The notes below the pieces were generated by a model, which saw only the letters and a program-made list of their open reading frames with translations, made no database searches and was not told the origin of the DNA. Below are positions 53,818 through 62,938 of a stretch of DNA of 64,000 nt, in pieces. Location of the stretch: contig NZ_LT699745.1 in the NCBI RefSeq assembly GCF_900155385.1, positions 1,006,946 through 1,070,945 on the forward strand. Direction: 5' to 3'. Source of the stretch: Vreelandella massiliensis (GTDB lineage Bacteria; Pseudomonadota; Gammaproteobacteria; Pseudomonadales; Halomonadaceae). A program made the position numbers and the translations under genes. Positions within the stretch are counted from its first letter, which is position 1. Each line of letters opens with the position of its first letter.

Positions 53818-55845
53818 CTACACCAGTCGCCGGGGAATGGTGTAGTTCCAGGTGTTGCAGAAGACACGCTTGCAGCCCTCATAGGCATCCAAGGTGGCGT
53901 GGATATAGAAGTTCTCGGTATCCGAGGTGAGCACGGTATACGTCACCGTACTGATCTCCCATTCGCCCCGCTTGAGCGACCTATCCCAACGAGTCTCGCC
54001 GCGGATGGATTCGAAGTCGTCATCCCAGGAGCTGTAGCGCTCCTCGGCCCGGGTTTGCACTTCAAGCCCTGAATCCTCAAGCCGTATACGCCCCGCATCG
54101 TTAATCACCTCAAGCGTCGAGACATCCTCGGCAAGATCCCGGTGCACGTACCAGTTGTGGTGCGCGGGCTCCAGGCGGGTGGACTCGATGGGGGGCGCGC
54201 CTTCCGGCTCTTCGAAGGGGCGCACATCGGTATCCTCGGCTCTTGGCTCGCGCACGGGCAGGTTGAGCGCACTGCCGCGATCTTTGATCGAGAGGCGCAC
54301 GTGCTCGGGTGATGGCCAAGCCATGGGCCAGTAAGAGGTCGAGAGCGACAGGCGTAGCCTATGCCCTTGGGGGAACACTTGCGCCACGTCGTTGAGCTGT
54401 ACGCGCACGGAGTAGAACTGCCCGGGCTCCAAAGGCTCGGGATTCTCATGTCCGTTGCGATGGGTCAAATTGAGCAGACCGTAGGTCACCCGGGTGGCCT
54501 TGCCATTCGGTGCCACGTCGGAGAGCCGAACGGCGATCATGGCCACCGGCTTATCCGCGGCGATTTCGAGGTTGACCGCTGGCGCACCCATCATCTCAAT
54601 GTCTTGCTCAAGAGGCAGGGTATCGAAGGTCAGTGCCCCGCCGTCCTCCTCGCGTTGATCGTGGGCAAGGTCGGGGCCGGCGGCATAAGAGCACCACTTA
54701 CCGGCGTAGAGGCCGCAGCTAAGCGGCGACTGCACGTTCATGATCAGCGGCTCGCTGTCGTCGGCGGGGGCCTCTTTCAGCAGCTGCCCCGGTGCTAAGG
54801 GAAGCCGCCAGGTGTGAATATTAGGCGACGGCCAGGCGGGTTCGGTGACCCAGCGGCCCGGCCGCCTGGCATAGCGGGTGGTGGGCGGCACGCTGTCTTG
54901 CATCCATACCCGCAGGGCGGGGTCATTCTTCACCCCGGTATCCTTACCTTTGAGCCACTGGTCCCAAAAGCGCAAACACTCCTGCAAAAAGCCGATGGCC
55001 GGCCCCGGCTCGCCGATGTGGGGATATTTATGGCTCCAAGGGCCAATCAGCCCCTTGCACGGCCCGGGCAATTTCTCCACCAAGCGCGTGACAGCGTTGG
55101 AGTAACCATCGGCCCAGCCGCTGGCGGCGAGCACCGGTACCTTCACCCGGGAGATATCCTCGCATACCGAGCCGTGCTGCCAGTAGGCATCGCGGTGCGG
55201 GTGCTCAAGCCAGGTGGCAAGCCAGGGGCGTAGGCCCTCAAGGCGCTCCTGCCACATGGCCCGCCAGCGGTCGCCCACGATGGTGGGGTCTGGCGGCAGA
55301 GAGTTGTAGGCGAACATGGTCGACGCCCAGGAGAGGTTGTCACCCAGCATGCAGCCGCCCATGTAGTGGACATCGTCGGTGTAGCGGTCATCTGTCGAGC
55401 AGATGGTGACCACCGCCTTGAGCTCGGGGGGCTGACGATAGGCCATTTGCAGGCCGTTGAAGCCACCCCAGGAGATGCCGATCATGCCCGCACTGCCGTC
55501 GCACCAGGGCTGGTCGGCAAGCCAGGCCAGGATGTCCTCGCCATCTTGCAGCTCCTGCTCGATGTACTCGTCGTGGAGCACCCCTTCGGAGTCGCCGCTG
55601 CCGCGGATATCCACTCGCACCGAGGCGTAGCCGTGGCCGGCGAAGTAGTGATGGTGAATGGCATCGCGCAGGGCCGAGCCATCGCGCAGGCGATAAGGGA
55701 TGTACTCAAGAATGGCCGGTACCGGCGCTTCATCGGCGCCCTCCGGCAGCCAGATACGGGCATTGAGACGGGTGCCGTCGCGCATGGGTATCCATACCGG
55801 ATCAATGCACTCCACGGCATGGGGAAACTCGCTCACTACGTTCAT
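53818..55845 (-). CDS. CocE/NonD family hydrolase (S15 peptidase-like)
   Basis: Large soluble hydrolase of 675 residues. Landmarks of the CocE/NonD family: VPAILEYIPYRLRDGSALRD, VDIRGSGDSEGVLHDEY, nucleophile elbow GISWGG with Ser125, and a C-terminal jelly-roll domain with QVFPQGHRLRLSLSTSYWP. Known members cleave esters (cocaine esterase) or X-Pro peptides and some are acyltransferases; the substrate here is unknown. Its ATG overlaps the stop of the upstream ATP-grasp gene (ATGA), so the two are co-translated. Confidence 0.92.
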   Translation of the reverse strand: MNVVSEFPHAVECIDPVWIPMRDGTRLNARIWLPEGADEAPVPAILEYIPYRLRDGSALRDAIHHHYFAGHGYASVRVDIRGSGDSEGVLHDEYIEQELQDGEDILAWLADQPWCDGSAGMIGISWGGFNGLQMAYRQPPELKAVVTICSTDDRYTDDVHYMGGCMLGDNLSWASTMFAYNSLPPDPTIVGDRWRAMWQERLEGLRPWLATWLEHPHRDAYWQHGSVCEDISRVKVPVLAASGWADGYSNAVTRLVEKLPGPCKGLIGPWSHKYPHIGEPGPAIGFLQECLRFWDQWLKGKDTGVKNDPALRVWMQDSVPPTTRYARRPGRWVTEPAWPSPNIHTWRLPLAPGQLLKEAPADDSEPLIMNVQSPLSCGLYAGKWCSYAAGPDLAHDQREEDGGALTFDTLPLEQDIEMMGAPAVNLEIAADKPVAMIAVRLSDVAPNGKATRVTYGLLNLTHRNGHENPEPLEPGQFYSVRVQLNDVAQVFPQGHRLRLSLSTSYWPMAWPSPEHVRLSIKDRGSALNLPVREPRAEDTDVRPFEEPEGAPPIESTRLEPAHHNWYVHRDLAEDVSTLEVINDAGRIRLEDSGLEVQTRAEERYSSWDDDFESIRGETRWDRSLKRGEWEISTVTYTVLTSDTENFYIHATLDAYEGCKRVFCNTWNYTIPRRLV

Positions 55846-57146
55846 GATGTCTCCTCGTCTATCGGGTCGATGTCAAAGGGCAGCATCTCAAGGCAGCGGT
55901 CGATATTGTCGTCGAGCTGCGCTTTGTCCTCGCCGCCGATAAAAACCACGGCAAGCTCATAGGAGAAGGAGTCCTGGAAAAGCAAATCGGAGAGGCGGTC
56001 GCCTTCTTTTACTTCTAGGTTCACTTTCGTGCCGGGGAATGTCTCTTCCACCTTGCGAATCTCTTCCTCGTTGGGCACCCGCTTGACGATGCCATCTTTC
56101 TCAAATACCCGGATCATCTTTTTGGCGGCGATGTTATAGCGCCCTTCGCCTTTAGGCATGCGCGTTTCGATACCCAGTGCCACATCCACCATCACTTGGA
56201 AGTGGGGCGCGCCGTCGACCAGCTGGAAGATGGCCGCATGCGAGCGCGACAGCCGTGAATTGACCTCGAGCAGGCGCAGCGTGTCGTTATCGGCGTGGTA
56301 GTAGTACTCGATGTTGAACGGCGAGTCGTCGAAGCCGAACTGGCGCATCACCTGGGTGGAAAGCGCTAATATGCGCTCCTGCACTTTCTGCGGCAGCCGT
56401 GAAGGGTAGTGGTATTGCATCAGCACCGAGCGGTGTTTCTCGTCGCGCACGGTGTCAATCAGCCCCGCCATGTGTACCTCGCCATTGTGCACGTAGCCCT
56501 CGATGGTGCACTGCTCGCCTTGGGAGATAACCTGCTCGGCGATGCAGTGATACCCGGTCACCTTGGCGATCTCCTCGGGTGGATCAGCGTAGGCCATGAC
56601 CTCTTCAAAGGGCCTTGCGAAGCTGCCGATCTTTTCGCGAATGGTGGGGATGACCTTGCGTAGCTGATCGGCGTTCTCGATCATAAACCCCAGGTGCGAG
56701 GAGTGGGCCTTGATGGGCTTGAGCCAGAAGGGGTAGTCAATGTGGATCTGCGCCACCGGGTCGTCGGCAAAAGGGTCCACGGCCTGAAAATCCGGCACGC
56801 ACTCGGGCACGACCTTGGCTTGCTCGACCCGGCTCCAGTATTTGTGCTCGCACTTGAGCACGGCTTCAAGGCTTGGCCCCGGCAGGTTGAAGCGCTGACG
56901 TAGTACCGGCGCCAGGGCGGTGGTGGGAAAGTCCCAGTAGCCGACAATGGCGTCTGGCGCGACCTTGGCGTCGTTGATCTCCTTCACCGCATCCTCCACC
57001 AGCTGGTCAAAGTGGTAGTCGCGGGCATAGACCACCTCGTCGAGGGGGAGCAGAGGGTAAAACGTGTAATCATCCACGTACTTGAAGTCGGGAAATAGCC
57101 GCTTACCCAGATCGTCATAACCGATCACGAATACATTCCAGCTCAT
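55842..57146 (-). CDS. ATP-grasp domain protein (putative carboxylate-amine/thiol ligase)
   Basis: Soluble protein of 434 residues. The N-terminal MSWNVFVIGYDDLGKRLFP begins a pre-ATP-grasp domain; the ATP-grasp core shows YPFWLKPIKAHSSHLGFMI (a Lys for ATP), IAEQVISQGEQCTIEGYVHNG and the Mg-binding FNIEYYYHADNDTLRLLEVNSR (two parts). ATP-grasp enzymes activate a carboxylate and join it to an amine or thiol. The start at 57146 follows AAAGGAGG; a longer frame to 57233 has none. Forms a coupled pair with the CocE/NonD hydrolase. Confidence 0.9.
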   Translation of the reverse strand: MSWNVFVIGYDDLGKRLFPDFKYVDDYTFYPLLPLDEVVYARDYHFDQLVEDAVKEINDAKVAPDAIVGYWDFPTTALAPVLRQRFNLPGPSLEAVLKCEHKYWSRVEQAKVVPECVPDFQAVDPFADDPVAQIHIDYPFWLKPIKAHSSHLGFMIENADQLRKVIPTIREKIGSFARPFEEVMAYADPPEEIAKVTGYHCIAEQVISQGEQCTIEGYVHNGEVHMAGLIDTVRDEKHRSVLMQYHYPSRLPQKVQERILALSTQVMRQFGFDDSPFNIEYYYHADNDTLRLLEVNSRLSRSHAAIFQLVDGAPHFQVMVDVALGIETRMPKGEGRYNIAAKKMIRVFEKDGIVKRVPNEEEIRKVEETFPGTKVNLEVKEGDRLSDLLFQDSFSYELAVVFIGGEDKAQLDDNIDRCLEMLPFDIDPIDEETS

Positions 57147-57310
57147 GGGAGTGCCTCCTTTGGACTCGCTTCTAAACAAAAGGTGGTTGATGAGCGTAAA
57201 TGCATCAAGTCGTGTCGCGAGATGGCGATACACCGCAGCGCTGATAGCCTGCTAGAGTGTAAGGTGGAAGCTTGAACTGACTCGTTTCACCGCCGTTTCA
57301 AGGAGACCAC

Positions 57311-57520
57311 ATGGACGATGATGCGTTGGTTCCCTACGACTTTCACTGCCCCTATTGCGACAGCCCTTTGACCTTTCTGATCGACACCTCGCAGGGCAGT
57401 CACGTCACCTGGGAGGACTGCCATCAGTGCTGCGCGCCGATTCAAGTCGCCGTCGATATTTCACCGGTTAGCGGTGAACTGGAGAGCGTGCGTACTGGCA
57501 GCGATGACGATGTGCTCTAA
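57311..57520 (+). CDS. CPXCG motif cysteine-rich protein
   Basis: Protein of 69 residues with FHCPYCDSPLTFLID and EDCHQCCAPIQV, two CxxC knuckles likely to bind zinc, and an acidic tail. It belongs to the CPXCG-motif cysteine-rich family of unknown function, common in gammaproteobacteria. AAGGAG precedes the ATG. It is divergent from the ATP-grasp gene. Confidence 0.88.
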   Translation: MDDDALVPYDFHCPYCDSPLTFLIDTSQGSHVTWEDCHQCCAPIQVAVDISPVSGELESVRTGSDDDVL

Positions 57521-57571
57521 TCATGACAACCGGTATGCCGTTCGCTAGCGGTATTACCTAAGCGTATCGAC

Positions 57572-57600
57572 AAAAAAGCCGCGCCCTCTCAGGGCGCGGC
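57572..57600 (-). terminator. Terminator after the PNPOx-like gene
   Basis: The perfect 10-bp stem GCCGCGCCCT / AGGGCGCGGC with loop CTC is followed on the minus strand by six T. It also separates the converging CPXCG gene. Confidence 0.9.
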
Positions 57601-57618
57601 GCCTTCTTAGCCATCGAC

Positions 57619-58107
57619 TCAGCCACCAAACTTTTCATTTTCACCCAAATCGGGGGTGGCATCCTTCTTGATGTTGGCTTTGGCGAACTCATAAATCTGG
57701 AAGGCCTTGCTCTTCTTCGCTTTCCAGTGCTCGCCCATCTGTACCTTGACTTCCAGCATCGCCACGTCGGGGTCGTCCTTGCCTTCGGGGAACCAGGCGG
57801 CGATGAAAGGGTTCCAGTATTTCTCGATCAACTCCTGGTCATCGGTGACGTTGGCCGTGCCCGAGAGCGACACGTAAACCCCCTCTTCTTGATCGGAGAA
57901 GCTGATGCAAACGTCGTGGTCCTGGTGGGTTTCTGAGACTTTTTCGGCGCTGCGGCGAGTGAAGAACCAGAGCGTGCCGTCGTACTCATCCTGAACCAGG
58001 TGCATCGGCCGAGCACGTGGCATATCGCCGTCGAGCGTCACCAGCATGCCGACTTTGATGTCCTTGATCATTTGCCAGATTTTCTGCTTATGCTCAGGGC
58101 TGGACAT
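57619..58107 (-). CDS. Pyridoxamine 5'-phosphate oxidase-fold general stress protein
   Basis: Protein of 162 residues with a split-barrel flavin-binding fold: VGMLVTLDGDMPRARPMHLV, DGTLWFFTRRSAEK and ISFSDQEEGVYVSLSGTANV are typical of the general stress protein 26 group. FMN or F420 binding is possible; function unknown. The ATG at 58107 has AAGGAG upstream; the longer frame to 58134 does not. Monocistronic. Confidence 0.88.
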   Translation of the reverse strand: MSSPEHKQKIWQMIKDIKVGMLVTLDGDMPRARPMHLVQDEYDGTLWFFTRRSAEKVSETHQDHDVCISFSDQEEGVYVSLSGTANVTDDQELIEKYWNPFIAAWFPEGKDDPDVAMLEVKVQMGEHWKAKKSKAFQIYEFAKANIKKDATPDLGENEKFGG

Positions 58108-58329
58108 GGTTTTAAACTCCTTGAAATACGCCATGGTGAAAATGACGGTGCGAATGTCCTAATGTGCATCTGCCCGTATCAGCCTAGTTACCATGGCCAA
58201 CATCGGCAAACGCATGATGGCTTAGCCACACAGAGAGCCTTGTTCTGGCGCCAGCCGTGAAAGCTCCTGGACTTTCCACGGCTGGCGCCCCCAAACTGAG
58301 GTGACATATCTGCTGGGAGTGTCTGGCTT

Positions 58330-59295
58330 ATGCGCGTTTTTACCAATCCGGTCGGTTCCGGTTCACTCTGGTTTGATAACCTCGTGACCGCCGATGGTTT
58401 CCCGGTTGCTTACGACCCACAGGCACGGGCCTTTCTGCCGATGCCGCCTTTCTGCGTCAACCGCGAGGTGATCGGTTGCAACTGGATCGCGCCCGAGCAA
58501 GGCGCCTTCTGCCGCTCCTGCGCCATGACCGCGCTGGCCCCGGATCCCGCCATCCAGAACGCGATTCCCAACTGGTCCAAAACCGAAGCCGCCAAGCGCT
58601 GGGTGATCGATAACCTAGGGCGCTGGCACTGGTTTCGGCCGGAGGACCCCGGTGCGCCTCCGGTGTTCCACATGCTCGCCGAGGGAGCGACCCCGGTGCC
58701 CATGGGCCATGTGGGCGGCGTGGTGACCATCAGCGTGGCCGAGGCCGACCCAGTGCTTCGCACCATTCGTCGCGAGGCGCTGGAAGAGCCTTATCGCACC
58801 ATGATCGGGCATATGCGTCATGAAATCGCGCACATGCTATGGTGGCGCCTGAGTCTGCGCGACGATTTTCTGGAGGCGTTCAGGGGGATGTTCGGCGATG
58901 AGCGCGCGGACTACCCCACCGCCTTGCAGCGCCACTACCACGATGGCCCGCCGCAAGACTGGCGACAGCGCTTTTTAACCACCTACGCTTCTGCTCACCC
59001 CCATGAGGATTGGGCGGAAACCACGGCACACCTGCTGCACCTGACCGACATTACCGATAGCTGTGTGGCCGCCGGCCTCTCCACGCCCGAGTTGCCGCAT
59101 CCCGGCTGGGATGCTTACGCCGAGCCCGATGCCGAGCGCCTGATTCACATCGCTGCCTCGCTGGTGGCCGGGGTCAACCATGTCAATCGCTCCATGGGGC
59201 TCTCAGACCTTTACCCCTTCGCGCTGTCCGATGCCGCACTAAAGAAGCTCGCTTTTGTGCATGACTGGCTGCGTCGCGGGGCGCAGGGGCGTTAG
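58330..59295 (+). CDS. Putative zinc-binding metallopeptidase
   Basis: Protein of 321 residues with an N-terminal cysteine cluster (C42, C50, C61, C64) resembling a zinc ribbon and a gluzincin-like active site MRHEIAHMLWW, HExxH at residues 164-168. HPHEDWAETTAHLLH further on may supply the third ligand. It matches the family annotated as putative zinc-binding metallopeptidase. No signal peptide; probably cytoplasmic. Substrate unknown. Confidence 0.87.
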   Translation: MRVFTNPVGSGSLWFDNLVTADGFPVAYDPQARAFLPMPPFCVNREVIGCNWIAPEQGAFCRSCAMTALAPDPAIQNAIPNWSKTEAAKRWVIDNLGRWHWFRPEDPGAPPVFHMLAEGATPVPMGHVGGVVTISVAEADPVLRTIRREALEEPYRTMIGHMRHEIAHMLWWRLSLRDDFLEAFRGMFGDERADYPTALQRHYHDGPPQDWRQRFLTTYASAHPHEDWAETTAHLLHLTDITDSCVAAGLSTPELPHPGWDAYAEPDAERLIHIAASLVAGVNHVNRSMGLSDLYPFALSDAALKKLAFVHDWLRRGAQGR

Positions 59296-59382
59296 GCTGA
59301 GACGTCAGCGTACAAACTCTTGGCGGCTTTTGAGACGTCCGGTTAGGGTGGCGCAATAAGCGAACAAGGAGAGTGGCCTGCC

Positions 59383-60309
59383 ATGATGGACAAAACCGCG
59401 TTACGTAGCGCCTTGTTCTTGCTGATGCCGCGACTGGCTCGTTTTGCTTGGCGCGTACTGTGCCAGTTCCTAAAAAACCGCGGCATTCTGCTCGCCGGCG
59501 GGGTGGGGTACAACATTCTGCTCTCCATCGTGCCGCTCTTCGCGCTGCTGGTGGTGCTATTAACCCAAGTGGTGGATGAGCAGCATCTTCTTAGTGTGCT
59601 GTCGGTACAGGTGCGCCATTTGGCCCCGGCTCATGCCGAAGTGCTGCTGGAGTCTGTTCGTGGCCTTTTGGACACCCGCGATGTGATCGGTATCTTGAGT
59701 TTTCCCGTGCTGCTGCTCTTTAGCTCCTTCGCCTTTCGCATGCTCGAAGACGCCTTGGCGATTATCTTCCATGCGCCGGAAACCCCGCATATCAAGCGCA
59801 GCGCCTGGGTATCGGTGATGCTGCCTTACGCCTTCATGCTGGTGTTAGGGGCGGGGCTGATGGTGTTGACGCTGGTGGTCACCCTGGCCAGTTCGCTCAA
59901 TACCCTGGTGCTGGCGATTTTCGAACGTGAACTGCCGCTGGCGGGGTTTTCCGAGCCGGTGCTTAATCTGGCCAGTTTTGGCGGGGTTTTCCTTCTCTTC
60001 AGCGCCATTTACAAGGTACTGCCGGTGGTGCGCATCGCCTTGCGCCGTGCGGTGGTGGGTGGTTTCGTGGCGGCGCTTTTGTGGGAGGGCGTGCGGCTTT
60101 TGCTGGTCTACTATTTCGCTAATCTCTCCTTCGTCAATGCTGTCTACGGCTCTTTGGCGACGCTAGTGGTGGTGCTGCTGAGCCTGGAAGTGGGCGCGAT
60201 TATTTTGCTACTGGGCGCCCAGGTCATTGCCGAACTAGAGCGCAATACGCGCTTGGGCCTGCCTTGGCATGCCGATCCCAACCACCAGGCGGTTACCCGC
60301 GTTGATTAA
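59383..60309 (+). CDS. YihY/BrkB family inner-membrane protein
   Basis: Integral membrane protein of 308 residues with about six helices. Family landmarks: LLAGGVGYNILLSIVPLFALLV (two parts), the VLLESVRGLLDTRDVIGILS segment and VNAVYGSLATLVVVLLSLEVGA. Function of the family is unclear; it is not an RNase despite older naming. Its stop overlaps the stop region of the converging ABC exporter by four bases. Confidence 0.9.
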   Translation: MMDKTALRSALFLLMPRLARFAWRVLCQFLKNRGILLAGGVGYNILLSIVPLFALLVVLLTQVVDEQHLLSVLSVQVRHLAPAHAEVLLESVRGLLDTRDVIGILSFPVLLLFSSFAFRMLEDALAIIFHAPETPHIKRSAWVSVMLPYAFMLVLGAGLMVLTLVVTLASSLNTLVLAIFERELPLAGFSEPVLNLASFGGVFLLFSAIYKVLPVVRIALRRAVVGGFVAALLWEGVRLLLVYYFANLSFVNAVYGSLATLVVVLLSLEVGAIILLLGAQVIAELERNTRLGLPWHADPNHQAVTRVD

Positions 60310-62087
60310 GCCCCTGTGTCGTTGGGCGCTTCAGCGTCAAACTGTAAGGCCGCTAGGTGACGATAAAGCGAGCTGCACTGGATGAGCTCAGTGTGGGTGC
60401 CCGAGGCCACGAGTTGCCCCTCTTTTAGCACTAGCAGACGGTCGGCGCTGATCACGGTGGCCAGGCGATGAGCAATCACGATGCTGGTTCGTCCGACCAT
60501 CAACCGGTCTATCGCCTTTTGCACCAGACGCTCGCTTTCGGCATCCAGGGCGCTGGTGGCTTCATCCAGCAGCAGCACGGCGGGGTCTTTCAACAGGGCA
60601 CGGGCAATGGCCAGGCGCTGGCGCTGGCCCCCCGAAAGTTGTACGCCACCCGGCCCAAGGGGAGTGTCAAAGCCTTGAGGCAGGGCGTGGATAAAGTCGA
60701 GCGCGCTGGCGTCCCGGGCGGCGGTGCGCAGTGTGTCGATGCTCGCCTCGGGGTCGCCATAGCGCAGGTTATCGGCTACCGAGCCGCTAAATAACACGGG
60801 CTCCTGCGCCACCAGCCCCATGGCATTGCGCAGGGCAGCGAGATTCAGCGCACGGATATCCACGCCATCCAAAGTGATGCGCCCCTGGTCCGGGTCGTAG
60901 AAGCGCAGTAGCAGCCCTAATAAAGTGCTTTTGCCCGCCCCAGAAGGCCCGACAACGGCGACCCGCTCTCCGGCGCGAATGTTGAGGTCAAAACCGTCGA
61001 GCGCTGGCGTGGTACGGCCCGGGTAGGTAAAGCGTACCTTTTCCAGCGTGATCGTGCCTCGGGTGGGCTGTGGCAGTGCTAGCGGTTTAGCGGGAGATTG
61101 AATGGTCGGCTGGGTATCCACTAGCTCAAGCAGCCGCTCTGCGGCACCGGCGGCGCGCTGCACATCGCCCGCGACTTCCGCCAGGGTGGCGACCGCCCCC
61201 GCCGCCAGCAAAGCGTAAAAGATAAACGCCGTGAGCTCGCCGGGGCTTAAAGTGCCCGCCAGGACCGCTTGTCCGCCTTGCCAGAGCATTACCCCTACTG
61301 CACTGAACACCACTAAAAGTGCCACGCCGGTGAGCCAGGCACGCTGGCGCGTACGCGTCACGGCGCTGGCGAATGCCTGTTCGACGCGCTGGCGATAATG
61401 GTGTTTATCCACCGCCTCGTGGGAAAAGGCCTGGAGTGTCTGGATGCCGCGAAGCGCCTCTTCGGCGTAGCGACCCAGCTCGGCTACGCGGTCTTGGCTC
61501 GTGCGTGAAAGCCGCCGCACCCGGCGCCCGTACCACACAATGGGGAGAAGCGTGGTCGGGATGCCGATCAATACCATGGCCGAGAGCCACGGCTGGGTGA
61601 TTAACATCAGCGCCACGGCACCCACCAGCATCACCAAGTTGCGCAGTGCTAGGGAGATCGACGAGCCGAACAGGCTTTGCAGCACGCTGGTATCGGCGGT
61701 CAGGCGTGACGCGATTTCGCCTGCCGCCCGGCCTTCGCTGGCGCTTTCGAAAAAGCTCGGCTCCAGCGTGAGCAAGTGGTCGAATACCCGCTGGCGTAGG
61801 TCAGCGGCCAGGCGTTCGCCAATCCAGGTCACTTGGTAGTAGCGCAGCGCCGAGGCCATGGCCAGCACTGTCACCACGCCCAGCATGAAAGCAAGTAGGT
61901 TGGCCAGTGCTTGAGCATCTTCGGCGAGAAAGCCATTATCGATGACCAGACGCAGCCCGTTACCTAGCGCCAGCACGCTACCGGATGCCAGCAGCAAGGC
62001 CAGCCCCGCCAGGGCGAGGCGTAGACGATAAGGCTTTAGCAGTGTCGATAACCTGAATAGGACGCGGTGGTTAGGGCGTGGGCTCAT
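60306..62087 (-). CDS. ABC exporter (fused membrane and ATPase domains)
   Basis: Half-transporter of 593 residues. Six membrane helices in the first 310 residues are followed by an ATPase domain with Walker A GPSGAGKS (380-387), the signature [16 protein letters not shown] and Walker B VLLLDEATSALD. It resembles the MsbA/BmrA-type multidrug or lipid exporters; substrate unknown. It is probably homodimeric because no second half-transporter is adjacent. Confidence 0.92.
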   Translation of the reverse strand: MSPRPNHRVLFRLSTLLKPYRLRLALAGLALLLASGSVLALGNGLRLVIDNGFLAEDAQALANLLAFMLGVVTVLAMASALRYYQVTWIGERLAADLRQRVFDHLLTLEPSFFESASEGRAAGEIASRLTADTSVLQSLFGSSISLALRNLVMLVGAVALMLITQPWLSAMVLIGIPTTLLPIVWYGRRVRRLSRTSQDRVAELGRYAEEALRGIQTLQAFSHEAVDKHHYRQRVEQAFASAVTRTRQRAWLTGVALLVVFSAVGVMLWQGGQAVLAGTLSPGELTAFIFYALLAAGAVATLAEVAGDVQRAAGAAERLLELVDTQPTIQSPAKPLALPQPTRGTITLEKVRFTYPGRTTPALDGFDLNIRAGERVAVVGPSGAGKSTLLGLLLRFYDPDQGRITLDGVDIRALNLAALRNAMGLVAQEPVLFSGSVADNLRYGDPEASIDTLRTAARDASALDFIHALPQGFDTPLGPGGVQLSGGQRQRLAIARALLKDPAVLLLDEATSALDAESERLVQKAIDRLMVGRTSIVIAHRLATVISADRLLVLKEGQLVASGTHTELIQCSSLYRHLAALQFDAEAPNDTGA

Positions 62088-62312
62088 GGCGTATCCGCTC
62101 TCCTGGCTGGTGCATCGCCTTAATGGGTAATAGCACGTTCGACGCGGTAAAAGCGTAAAAGGTATAAAACCAGCGTCAGTTAGTGCAGAGTCGGATGGTG
62201 TAACATAGGGTGCAACAATAGATAGTCCAGCGTCTCAAGGATGGCGTTACGCGCAACGCTCCAATGGCGGCGTCATCTTCTTGATACTCAAGTTTTCTAA
62301 TTATGATGCGAG

Positions 62313-62426
62313 ATGACCATGCCCACCAAGCCCACACCCCCTTCACAATCAACGCGTTTACCCTGCCGTGGCTGCACGGCCGACTGTAAAAACTACCCGA
62401 CATGCGAGGGTAAACCTTGGAGATAG
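62313..62426 (+). CDS. 37-residue cysteine-rich small protein
   Basis: A short frame from ATG 62313 (or 62319) to TAG 62424-62426. After a Pro/Thr/Ser-rich start the protein has four cysteines in PCRGCTADCKNYPTCEGKPWR, split here as PCRGCTADC and KNYPTCEGKPWR. The C-x2-C-x3-C-x5-C arrangement and the GKPWR end look like a conserved small metal-binding family seen in gammaproteobacteria, from memory only. The ribosome site is weak. Confidence 0.6.
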   Translation: MTMPTKPTPPSQSTRLPCRGCTADCKNYPTCEGKPWR

Positions 62427-62503
62427 TGCGATAGTCGCGGATGGAGGGGGAGGGTAGGCACTCCCCCGACGATGCGATAGGAACAGCTTTTGAGTATTAG
62501 CTC

Positions 62504-62845
62504 TTATTTTTGGAAGCTATCAAATGCTTCAAGTGCTTGGGCAGCGTAGGTAAAAGAGGGGCCGCCTCCCATATAGACACACACGCCTAGCATTTCCATC
62601 ACCTCTTCACGGGTGGCGCCAAGTTCAGCAACCGCCTTGGCATGAAAGGCGATACAGCCATCGCAGCGGATGCTGATGCCGATAGCCAGTGCCATCAGCT
62701 CCTTGTGCTTATGGGATAGCGCGCCTTCCTGGTTGGCCCCCTTTGCCATCTGAGAAAACCCTTTAGTGACATCGGGAATGTTCTTGCCGATCTCCTGCAT
62801 GAGCGCAGAGAGGTCTTGCGTGGTTTTTTGCCAATCTTTATGCAT
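62504..62845 (-). CDS. Carboxymuconolactone decarboxylase family (AhpD-like) protein
   Basis: Helical protein of 113 residues with the AhpD-type redox site IRCDGCIAFHAKAV (C61, C64, H68), and GATREEVMEMLGVCVYMGGGP typical of the family (two parts). Probably has peroxidase-supporting thiol chemistry rather than decarboxylase activity. AAAGG-like sequence lies before the ATG. Single gene. Confidence 0.9.
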   Translation of the reverse strand: MHKDWQKTTQDLSALMQEIGKNIPDVTKGFSQMAKGANQEGALSHKHKELMALAIGISIRCDGCIAFHAKAVAELGATREEVMEMLGVCVYMGGGPSFTYAAQALEAFDSFQK

Positions 62846-62938
62846 GAAAAAGGTCCTCAGTTACTTGAGAGTGAGTGCGGGGCTAATTGTAAATTATTAT
62901 ATGCTAAGAGTTAATCGGTATGTTCGGGGTGGTAGGCG

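Noticed and set aside
62176..62403. Open frame of 75 codons on the minus strand
   Set aside because: It lies opposite the small cysteine-rich gene, has no ribosome site and no recognisable features.
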